64,000 nt of DNA from assembly GCA_022925895.1 (NCBI GenBank), contig JAKSYS010000219.1, forward strand, positions 1 through 64,000, in the 5' to 3' direction. Below, piece after piece: positions 31,647 to 41,756 of the stretch. The DNA comes from Fragilaria crotonensis. Its lineage: Eukaryota > Bacillariophyta > Fragilariophyceae > Fragilariales > Fragilariaceae. Position 1 is the stretch's first letter, and each line of letters begins with the position of its first letter. The notes beneath the pieces are model-generated. The model was not told where the DNA came from and searched no databases. It worked only from the letters and a program-made list of their open reading frames with translations. The position numbers and the translations under genes are program-made.

Positions 31647-34601
31647 ATGTTGTCCTCGTCTGCTTCCTCAAAGGCACCCCTGCTCTTCTGTCAAAACCCC
31701 TTCTGCCTGAATTTCAACAAGAAACCCTTTTCCAATCAAGCAGCATATACACAGCATATTGATAGAAACATCGGGTGTTATAATTTCATTGTGAAGAAAT
31801 CACACCATGCAGCAACACATGGGGCTTCTGCTTCACACCGTCGCCGTCTTCATGAGGATGGGAATATCACATGCACAAGTAACAAGAGGCCTGCCCTTTA
31901 AGGCGACATATGGTGAATGATCCCCACATGGATTTTGATGGCACAGACAACCTTCTGCAGTTTCCGGCTGGCAATGGTGTGGAAGTTGAAAGCACTTCTT
32001 GTGAGGACATCGAGGACTGCAACAAAAGTGATGATTTGTCCATGTTAAGTGATGACCCAAACATTCTTACCTGTACGAATTCTGCACTTGATGAAGATGT
32101 GGAAGCCCCATCATTTCGTTCAAACTTCATGTATACTACCGATCAGAAGTGGACTGTTTCTCTCCTCAAAATCCTGGACCATGCCAATGCACCCGACTAC
32201 ACTTTTGGTCAAGTCCTGGAGGGGCACGCTCTGCATCTGCTGATAATTATTCTTACAACCCAGTGGGTGGACTCTCGCGTGCCAAAAATGTTGATGCCCT
32301 GATCAACTCAGTTCGTAATGGGAAAAGACTGCTTCCCTTTGTACGAAGAGTGGATGTACATCATGGCTCTCCATCAGATGTGATTTGTTTTGACTTCGCT
32401 TCACAGTTGCTAAGTTTGCTGCAAAATCCAAGCATTATGACTGCAGAAAACCTTGCCATCGATATCAATGATCCCTGAAGCCCTACCACAAATTGAAAGG
32501 CAGCAATGTTTTGGGTGAGGCACTGTCCGGGAGTGTCTATCGCAAGGCGTATGATCGATTAATCACAGATCCTCAGAAGCAATTGTTTGTTCCAATCATC
32601 CAATGGATTGATCGTACCTCTGTAACAGGGAATGATCGCTTTTCACTTAAACCCTACATGTTCACTCCAGCCATTTTTACAGAAAAATTCAGAAGGAGTA
32701 TCAAGGCATGGGGCTATCATGGCTTTCTCCCAAAGAGGAAGTCCTCATCAGCTCAGAAGCAGACACTTCGTATGGGCGATGCCATTCGTATCTATCATAA
32801 GGAGCTGGATGCTGTATTGGAGACCTTTCGAAATGTTCACCACAACTGTGTGGTGTTCATTTGCCAATTGGTCCAAAGGGTAGAATCTGTGTCGACATTG
32901 TCACATGTGTGTTGTTCATCATTCAAGATATGCAAGAAGGAGATATGCTGTGTGGTCGGTATGGTGTTCACACCAGTGGAATCCAACGCCCTCATCGGTG
33001 CTGTGATGTCAATTATGATGATCTGAAGAACTGTGATGTCCATTGCAAATACCTGGTAGCCTCGGATATGGGTTTCATTGCCAGGAGTAATGATGATGAT
33101 CTCAGGAAACGATGGTCTCAACATAAACTTGAAAATGCATTTGAACACATTGCCTTTGCTGACCCTGAGCGTGGAATCTTTGGGGCCACTCCTGTGGAGA
33201 CAATGCATGCATTTCGGAAAGGTGTCATCGAAAGTAACAAAACTTATATTGGACAGTCTTCCAGCATCCAAGAAGGCTGCCTTTGATGACCTTGCAATAG
33301 CATTTCACAAGTCTCATCGCCAAACCTACCGAAAGGAGTATCCATCAACAGATTTCAGCAATGGGGTAACAAATTTGACAAAGATAACTGCATCAGAACG
33401 CGTTGGCCTCGTTTTTTTTGTTTGTCATCCTCTTCCAATATGAAGCAGGATGGCAAATGATCCAAACATGTCTTGAGAAAAGAACAACTAAGAAGGTTCC
33501 TGAGGTCCTTGAAGTACTTGAATCTCTCCTTTGTTTCGATGCTTGGCTAAACCAGAGTCATTACTGGGAGACTACAAATCCAGCACATGTTGCAAATGAA
33601 ATGAAGAAACATCAGGATTCCATTCGCAATTTCATGGATATGTGCAAACAGTCCATTCCCTTGAAAGTTGAGGGAAAGGAGGATGACAAGAAAAAGGGTA
33701 AGAAAAAGGGGAACCATCATAAGGAAGGAAGGACAGAAAAGCAATGCCGAGGATGCATGGAAGTTTCCGAAATTCCATGAGTTGTTACACATTGTGGATG
33801 ATATGTCTCGGTTTGGCTCTCCAGTGAACTTTTGTGCACAGCGTCCAGAATCACTTCTAATTCCTGCTGCAAAGCACCCTGGGAGACGGGCACAGAAGCG
33901 AATTGAGGGTTCTGCATATGAACTTCAGGCAGCCCAACGTTTAATGTACTCCTTCATGATCGACACCATACACACGCGCATATGGGAGCAACCAGATGGT
34001 GATGCTGATGTACCCGACAGCCACCATGATGATGAAACAACAAGGAATGGAATCTTTCAGAGCACCGGACAAGCAACATTTGGCTGTGTTTATCGATTCA
34101 AATCGAGTAAACAAATTCAGTACAAAATTGAATGGGACACCAGAACTCACCGTGATTTACTTGCTCTTCCCCTGGAGTTGATTGAGTTTCTTTTTGATTC
34201 CTTTAAGGAATCCGACTCAATAACATTTTGTACTGAATACAAACGAGATGTCCACACCTTTCGATGTCATCCCTGCTATCAGTCCGATGGTCCCATACAT
34301 GACTGGATGATAATTGACTTTGGGGAACATGGGAAGTTTCCCCTGTCGTTTGGCTCTTGTAGTTGTTGTTGACTCACCCGCGGATCCGGACGAGAGATAC
34401 CAACTGGTTGTTCAATCAACAACAGAAGAAATTAAAGAACACGAGTCAACACTGTTGAGGGAGTGGAAGTGGTCTCCAACATACCACCTTGTCTCTGGAA
34501 ACACTGTCGTGGCCCCTTGTTTTGTTATATCCATCTCACACAACAGTTCCACAGTTCTTGAGACAAAACCATATACAGAGTGGGCATCCAAATTCGCTTA
34601 G
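31647..34601 (+). pseudogene. Plavaka-like transposase, multiple frameshifts
   Basis: It begins with a Cys/His-rich putative zinc finger (C-x4-C ... H-x5-C, about 31695-31780). Downstream, in alternating frames, come L-L-K-I-L-D-H-A-N-A-P-D-Y, a G-G-L-S-R-A-K-N-V-D-A-L block (32265-32305), L-L-P-F-V-R-R-V-D-V, V-P-I-I-Q-W-I-D-R-T near 32590, E-G-D-M-L-C-G-R-Y-G near 32940, and F-P-K-F-H-E-L-L-H-I-V-D-D-M plus P-A-A-K-H-P-G-R-R-A-Q-K-R (33768-33905). That order is characteristic of Plavaka transposases. At least five frame breaks occur (about 31900, 32221, 32476, 32850, 33280, 33690 and 34345). Catalytic acidic residues cannot be assigned with confidence. The gene is inactive as read. Confidence 0.7.
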
Positions 34602-34705
34602 CTAGCTTGTTGCATCAAAGTACCTAAAGGAAACATGTTGCCATCGTCTGTCCGAGCCCTCACAATCTTTGGACCATCACCATCGGCTCGCTTTCTTGTT
34701 TGAAT

Positions 34706-37700
34706 CTACCCAAAGAGTAAAACTTGCCTTCCTGTTGATGTCTGGGCCATCATAAAAAGAGTTGCCTTCCGAAAGCTCACAAACTCATTCTTCACAGTTG
34801 AGGTTGAGCAGCAATAATCCAAGGCCTCCTTGCAGAGAGGAATTGCAACCACTTCATTTGCATCATACACATACCCACTGTGAATGGTAACTGCATGTGA
34901 ACCATTTCCATCGGATTCATTGAGCACAGCCAATACCATTGTGTCCTTCATTTGTTCTTGAAGGAGTTGCCAATCAAACATGTGTGGTCTCTTCAGAACT
35001 TGTCGGGTGATCCATGTAGGCAGCTGAGTTTCAGCAAACTGTCCCACCTTTCGAATGGCATCAACAGTACCTCCTCTTAGGTGACTTTCACCAAAATGGT
35101 TAATGGATTTGGCAGCATTATCAAATCCAATTGCATATAAAGCACTGGCCAATGACTTTGAAACACAAAGATCTTCACCTTCGGATTGTACAAAGTGGAC
35201 CTGGGGTGCTTCAGGAACCTGCAGCTTGGGATATTCATGCAAATGTGATTCTTTGAAATCGCCCACTGGTATGTCAACAAATCCACACCTCATACGCTTG
35301 ACCTCCTCCAAGAATCCTGTCTTAAATTGTTTCACAAAGTCTTCATCAGTTCGAATGGGCTGTGTTTCTCCATGAAAGATGACCTCCCAGTAACCAGGGG
35401 CCTGTATCTGCTTCATATGTTTACCCCCTGGTGAGTCACTGTTGCTCCTTAAGGACCTTTTCGACTGAGGATCAAACACCCATTGTGTCTGTGGGGGAAC
35501 GTATCGCAGCTTATGTACCTTTTAGTATGAATGAGGATGGTTTCCCCTTCAGGAACAGGTACAAATCCATCCGTGTTTCCAACGTTAATGACATGTTGGA
35601 TTACCCCTTTGCATAATCGGCATCCTTGATCCAGTCTTTGGAAACAGCAATTTTTTCTTCCTTCTTTTCCAACTTTCCTTCTTTTGTCTTAACATTGTAA
35701 ACCAAAAGTGCAACAAAGGTATCTTCACGTGGGTTGTACTTGAGGCCATGCACCATGGCCTCAGTGCCAAATGTCCATTCCAATTCAAATGCCCTTTTGA
35801 ATTTCTTCCTTTCCTTCTTCATAAACTTTATTTCTTTCGTGTACTGCTCTCTGTAATCATCCTTTGTCTTTTTCTTCTTACATCCATCAATTTTTTTGCA
35901 TCTCGGCCCGCTTCTTTTCCACATTCTTCATGTGATCTTTGGTAGAGCTCCAACCCCAGTACAAAAATCTGTCCTCCACGAATTTGTTCATTGCTGCTTC
36001 ATCCCTAAGAAGCACTGGTCGATCTTCACCGTCATCTCCTTTCTTTCGCCACTTTTTTCTAAATTTCTCAACTTCATTGTCTGATACCAATGTTTTGTAC
36101 CTACTTTCTCCGAAAGGTAATTTCGGGCATTCATCAGGTACATGAATGTCTCCATAACCATACGTACGAGGAGGCCCACCTTTCCATACCCTGCTTGCTC
36201 GGGGAAGCTTAGCAGGATCATTCCACCAGGCTTCGTTGAGATCAATATCTTCTTCCTGTTGTTCAGGTCCATCAGCAGATCCAGATGGTTTGAAATCGGC
36301 AACATCCTCCTCTGATGGCAAACTCCGTTCATTGGCATTTGGCAAAACATCCTCCCTGGAAGAAACATCCTCCAACGTAACACTGTCGTCCTCTGTGGCA
36401 TTGGATGGTACTGGCACCCAGGGCCACGTGAAAGTCTGAAGTTCCAACTTCAGACTTCCGTAACAGGGATCCATCAAATGATTTGAATTCTGACGTTTTG
36501 GGACTGTGACGTGTTGAAATTCTGCAATGCGATCAAACAGCAAAAACCACTGTGCTTTCATCGCATGCAAGTAGGAAATGGAAGCCGAATCATCCCTTTT
36601 AAACAGTTTTGTGAATATTCCCTGTGGAAAACAGCAAATGTGCTCCTTCGATTTCACATCAGTTGACATCTGGATTTCCATGCGATCGCGTCTAAACATT
36701 TCGTTGTACGCTGCAACTCCATCTTGAGTCCCAATGATATCTCGGAGAATTATTGCAATTGCAGCTATAATCCCAATCCCACAGCTATGGCCATCTTCTT
36801 GCAGGGGAAGAACATCATTATCCAACACCCTCAATGCAGGGAATGTATTGGTGCCCTTCATTTGCCCAAAAAAAGGTTCGTCCGAACGGACTGAGCCACT
36901 TCATCTTGTTTGGAGTGCTGCTATCATTTGCACTGTTTTTCCTTTGCTCCTGGTAACTGAAGGCAAGGTTCAGGAACCAGACAACACCGACATTGTTTGG
37001 AATTTTTCTCGTGCCGGAGGGATGAAGACTGCAATAGCGAAAAAAACATGTCCGGAGGCATGATACATCATCCGTGGCAGCCACAACGTCTCCAGCATTG
37101 AAAACAAATGTTGCCCCCCAATGATCGTTGCTGAGATTCGTAGGAAACACAATCAACCTTTTCTGCAGAAGCCCTGGATAGAACAACAGGACTTCCTTCA
37201 CAACACGATTCATTTGGTCATCATACTTCTGGTAAAGTTCTTCCTTAGAACTTCCATACCTTTTTTTCACAAGGGCAAGACATTCTGCATGATCGGCTCC
37301 ATTGGCTACCATCAAGTCGTTTTCGTACTTCTTTGCAGATAGATGACGTTGAAGACGCAAAGCAACCTTGAATTACCTGCATGTCGTCAAAGACAGGATT
37401 GCAACTGATGTGTGATACCTGCCATCCCTCATGAGGAGTGAAGTCATCATTTGCAGCTCACGGGTGGCCATCCAAGTTTTCCCACCACTTTTGCTATGAT
37501 CAAGCCTTTCCTGTGATCCCATTTCTCCAAAACCACGCAACTGGTCAGGCAGAACCAGGTCACCAAATGGTGGTGGAAGAAGGTTGTTCAAATAGTCCAG
37601 ACCGGTAAATGCCTCTTCCAGATCTGCATTTGTCAGCAATGCTCCACTTGCAACATCATCTTGAGATCGATTGTTGATGAAGGGTATTGGCACCATACAA

Positions 37701-38913
37701 ATGTTTTTCTGGTGTTGCTACCATCATTCCGTGCACTGACTGTCTCATTGTTGCTCTGCACAATCTCCAAAACATCACTGCTCACGAGGGAAGGGGAACC
37801 ACCACTCGATTTTGCGACTATATTGATCTTGCTTTCTTCCTCTGACTCAACAACAGCACGCGGGGAACCATCATTTCTTGTTGCACTGATCACATCACTG
37901 TTGCTTTCAACAACCTCGACAGCAGCACTGTTAGCAGCACTGTTCAAAAGGGAACCGGAAGAAAGTTTCATCAGAGGGATAATGCAGTGCTCCTCAGACT
38001 CTGGTACAATCCATGCAAATCCACCTGTGGTCTCGTCCATTAAGGTGTCGGCAATTGTCTTGGGAAGAAACTCAATGCCAGTTGTGTCTTGGAGATTGAT
38101 TTGACGGAACCCACAGGCTTGGTAGAATTCCTTTGGCTCGTCATGGGGACACTGCAAGTAGATGTCCACACCATGTAGGCTCTCCTGACATTGTGACAGC
38201 TCACGGTGAGACAATAATAAAAAAGTTGAATGCTTGATGAGCATTACTAACATCAGACGTCCAAACCCTTGCCGTCTCCAGGATGTAAGACCGGATGGCT
38301 TCCGTGATTCAGATTCTGCAATCAACAGCCAAAGCACCAACGACGCACCAACTTCATCTCCAATTCCACTTCGAAATGTAATGCATGCAATAACAACAGA
38401 GTCTTGGCACCCTATGACAGATTTCTTGAAGGGGTCATCTTCTTTCCAAGAGGACGTCCCACAATCATTATTGATGGATCAGAATTCACAGCACGATCGA
38501 TAGAGCTCAAATCAGCTTCTGTAGAATTGAATGATGTGCTGTAGAATTGCCTTGCAGCTTCTGTCGCCCACTTAAACCTTGTCGCCTCAGCTTTGTTTGT
38601 TTGGACACGTGTGGGGTACAACGTAACTACCTTGAATTGCCAAATTTCATTGGAGTCCTCTTTCGTTCTGAGTCATAATCTTGGACAACGGGAGGTCTTG
38701 AAACCAAGAGCTGAACATGTGTAGTGGAAACTCTGAAACAGCACGAGCGGGTGATGATAAAAAGACTCGAACTTGCGATCTGAATTGTTTATTGACCTTT
38801 GTTCCTGGAGGTGGTGTGAATTCATCCATACCATCACGGAACAGGTACGCCTTATCCATAGGGACTCCTCCTTGCTGACGAGAGACAGGGGACAGTGATG
38901 GAACCTCTGCCAT
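34706..38913 (-). pseudogene. Large GNAT / Ulp1-like / papain-like reading frame, decayed
   Basis: Reading minus from ATG 38913, collinear protein-like segments lie in alternating frames. N-terminal region: 38913-38650 and 38621-38412. A GNAT acetyltransferase-like segment (about 38400-38080) has V-V-I-A-C-I-T-F, the acetyl-CoA loop-like R-R-Q-G-F-G-R-L-M-L and E-F-Y-Q-A-C-G-F. Then a linker (to 37373). Next an Ulp1/C48-like protease: H in S-N-D-H-W-G-A-T (about 37100-37125), then after a frame change Q and C in L-Q-E-D-G-H-S-C-G (about 36775-36805). A charged linker follows. The last segment (35479-34706) has D-L-C-V-S-K-S-L and G-S-H-A-V-T-I-H-S-G, resembling a papain-fold Cys-His pair. About seven frame breaks occur. 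Original length was probably about 1,400 aa. Proteases of this type occur in several eukaryotic DNA transposons; this domain combination is not one I can name. Confidence 0.6.
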
Positions 38914-39289
38914 TTTGTTGGTTGAAATATGAATAATCCTCCAACTGGTGTGCGTGTATACAACTCTTGAGCATGCGAACAGACAACTGACAAAAAGAAC
39001 CAATACCGGTAGATCAATCTGGTTTGATTCACTCAAATCAATGAGAATCTCTCAGATGACCGAATATTGGATTCTAGATGACAGATTGCCTTACAAACTC
39101 AATCGAAGCACGCACACAAGACGAAGTACTTATTCCCTCAATTAACAACAAAATGAGAAGCACAACACTTGTCGACAAGGATCCTAATTATGAAAGGAGA
39201 AGAAGAGGAGGATGTGAGATTGAAAGCTGGAAAATACAATCATGTGCAATGACACAACGTCAACAAGAAAGACTGGAGTACAGTACCAG

Positions 39290-40030
39290 CACAATGTTGT
39301 ACGGAAGCCTCCAAGGTACTGTCGTGGTGCGAACTCGTCCCAGTACTTGACAGTACCATGAGTACAGTACGTAGACAATGGTACAGGCACAACAGGAGTA
39401 CCTCAACAAATCAATCAGTTGCTCACAATGATGGAAACGACGATTCAACACAACATTCTTGTGTTGATAGGACAAAACAATCAAAAACTCACGAACAAGA
39501 ACGACAGTTAAGTGCCCTTGTTAGTGGAAAGGAAGAAGAAGCAAAGGGCAAAGGGGACAAGCACAGAATGAAACATTCAATGCGGTGTTGGGCATGACAC
39601 CAAGTTGTGACATCGACAACCGTACAGCAGGCACAAGGTAGTATTGTAATAAACCGTAGGCCCACCAAGGTACTGTCATACTCCCAGTACTTGATAGCAA
39701 CATGAGTACAGTCGTAGACAACAGTACATGCACAAGGTAGTGTTGTACCGTAGCCTCAAGGTACTGTCGTATTCCCAGTACTTGGCAGTACCATAAGTAC
39801 GGTACGTAGACCACGGTACAGGCGCGACGTAGTGTATTACCGTAGCCTCCAAGGTACTGTCGTACTCCCAGTACTTGGCAGCACCCTAAGTACGGTAGGT
39901 AGACGACTGTACAGGCGCGACGTAGTGTATCACCGTAACCTCAAGGTACTGTCGTGCGAACTCGTCCCAGTACTTGACTGCACCCTGAGCACCGTACGTA
40001 GACAACGGTACTGGCACAACGGGAGTACCT
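39290..40030. repeat. About 92-bp tandem repeat inside the transposon
   Basis: Units begin AAGGTACTGTCG at 39667, 39758, 39851 and 39943 (spacings 91, 93, 92), plus a diverged copy at 39313. Each holds CCCAGTACTTG, a GTACGTAGAC word and a short CACAAGGTAG/GCGCGACGTAGTG segment. The unit is GTAC-rich like the genome-wide intergenic motif. No coding function is seen. Confidence 0.7.
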
Positions 40031-40870
40031 CAAAACTCATTCGACCATCACCATGATGGAAACATTCAATCAACACAACAATCAACGAAAAAAGCACATT
40101 TGCAGTCTTACCACTTAAGACTGCAATGTCTTGTGGGTGGGAAAGGACGAAGAAGGAGCGAAGATGCCAAATAATGGAGCATCAATGTGGTGTCGGGCAT
40201 GACACCAAGTGGTGGAGTGCTCAACGAACGAAGTGTGAGATGTGACACTTCCCGCAAAAAAAATCACGTACGATTCTACTAAAGACAATACTGTGGCTGA
40301 AAAAGAATTAATTCCTTGTAGAAATATACAGCATGCACTGGTATTGGTGCCAAAGAATTAATCAGTACATACTATCGCCTACAATTCTACGGTTTGTTGT
40401 TGAAAACACAAGATCACGTAGTACGTAGCATAGTGTCATAGGAGTACTCGCATGATACAATACTGTACTAAAAATTATACGCTACCACCATACCGTAGTA
40501 CACAAAACACAGCGCTATAGTAATGAAAGTACCGTACACAGTACCACACTACCATACACACAGACCACGCCGTAGCTACCATACTGTACACCACCGCACC
40601 ATACTAAACGTACTGTAGCAGGCACCGAACACCATGCACCATGCACCAGACACGCCCATAGCTACTTGTACAACGTACAATGTACAGCGTATAACCAACA
40701 ACGAACCATTGCGCTAGTACGACGGTAGTATCAGCTGACAGCACTGTAAAAACCGCTGTATACTGTACACTGTACGGCACAACCAATAGTCCACCCACGA
40801 TACACCATGCTACTCCAGTATTTCGTACAAAACACGTACAGTACTCGGTGTTTTATGTGCATCGAAATAA
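40031..40870. other. Non-coding GTAC-rich segment inside the transposon
   Basis: Enriched in GTAC words (for example 40430-40520, 40640-40690 and 40740-40850). No gene is recognised. Confidence 0.5.
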
Positions 40871-40874
40871 TGAA

Positions 40875-41035
40875 GAAAAAGCTCAGGAATAATACTGCAG
40901 TAGTTCAGGAGCAAAAAAATTCTTCATAAAAATGAGGAAACAGCAAATGTCGGAATCCTGAACTAAATAAATAAACCAGAAAAAACTTCAGGAATCCTGA
41001 ACTAAATATGGGAATCCTGAAATTTTTCCAATAAA
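40875..41035. repeat. Right subterminal repeats
   Basis: Copies of GTTCAGGA, CTCAGGAAT and AATCCTGAACTAAAT in both orientations. They mirror the left subterminal array at 29382-29595. Confidence 0.6.
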
Positions 41036-41065
41036 TATGATAAAAATTCTTGTATCAACTATGGT

Positions 41066-41091
41066 ACTTAGTTTTGGCACCCTTAGATGGC
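41066..41091 (-). repeat. Right terminal inverted repeat
   Basis: The reverse complement of the left end: its minus strand reads GCCATCTAAGGGTGCCAAAA. It is followed by GTG, matching the trinucleotide before the left end. Confidence 0.8.
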
Positions 41092-41327
41092 GTGAATCTA
41101 TCAGCACCTACTGGCAATAGATTCTGTGTGGACGGCAGTGACAAGTGCACTGATTTTTATGATGACACGACCAAGAATGACAATGACAACAACCCACCAG
41201 TCTGTGCATTGCCCAAGCCAATGCCCAAGATAGCCCATCAAGGTTATGAATGAAAGTGGATTTGTCATCTGTCCATGTGAGCATTGACGAGTACGATGTC
41301 GAAAATGTTGGAACACATGTGACTTAG

Positions 41328-41756
41328 TGCAGCAACGGTGAGGAAGATGATGTTGATGTCGATGTCGATGTCAATGTCAATGTCAATGTCAATGTCAATG
41401 TCAATGTCAATGTCAATGTCGATGTCAATGTCGATGTCAATGTCGATGTCAATGTCGATGTCGATGTTGATGTCGATGTTGATGTCGATGTCGATGTCAA
41501 TGTCGATGTCAATGTCGATGTCAATGTCGATGTCAATGTCGATGTCAATGTCGATGTCAATGTCAATGTCAATGTCAATGTCGATGTCAATGTCGATGTC
41601 AATGTCAATGTCAATGTCGATGTCAATGTCAATGTCAATGTCAATGTCAATGTCAATGTCGATGTCGATGAGTATGGTGAAGACAATGACACTGGCTTAG
41701 ATGATGATGGCAAAGAGCGATACCACGAAGCTTGTTACAACTCTGTCATTGATTGA
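41328..41756 (+). other. Hexanucleotide repeat tract with an open acidic frame
   Basis: From 41346 to about 41670 the sequence is (GATGTC)/(AATGTC) in mixed order, about 54 units. One frame (41328-41756) reads E-E-D-D then alternating Asp/Asn-Val dipeptides and ends in a non-repetitive acidic tail (D-E-Y-G-E-D-N-D-T-G-L-D-D-D) with a stop at 41754-41756. The other two are Met-Ser and reverse-strand Thr-Leu/Ser repeats. The coherent tail suggests the Asp-Val frame is the one once translated. It has no ATG and may be an internal exon of a decayed gene. Confidence 0.45.

Larger units (their letters stand above)
29221..41091. mobile_element. 11.9-kb DNA transposon, Plavaka/CACTA-like, decayed
   Basis: The left end GCCATCTAAGGGTGCCAAAA (29221) is repeated in inverted orientation at the right end (41066-41091), with 25 of 26 bases matching. 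GTG flanks both ends (29218-29220 and 41092-41094), a candidate 3-bp target duplication as made by CACTA-type elements. Inside are a Plavaka-like transposase (+), an accessory gene (-) and a large protease/acetyltransferase frame (-). Both subterminal regions contain repeated TTCCTGAACT-like words. Many frameshifts show it is no longer autonomous. Confidence 0.75.

Noticed and set aside
41341-41690. CRISPR-like array
   Set aside because: The repeats are contiguous 6-mers without spacers; the sequence is eukaryotic with introns.
41324-41713. Long Met-Ser and Ser/Thr-Leu repeat ORFs over the hexamer tract
   Set aside because: They are alternative frames of the same repeat; the Asp-Val frame fits the unique tail better, and none has independent coding evidence.
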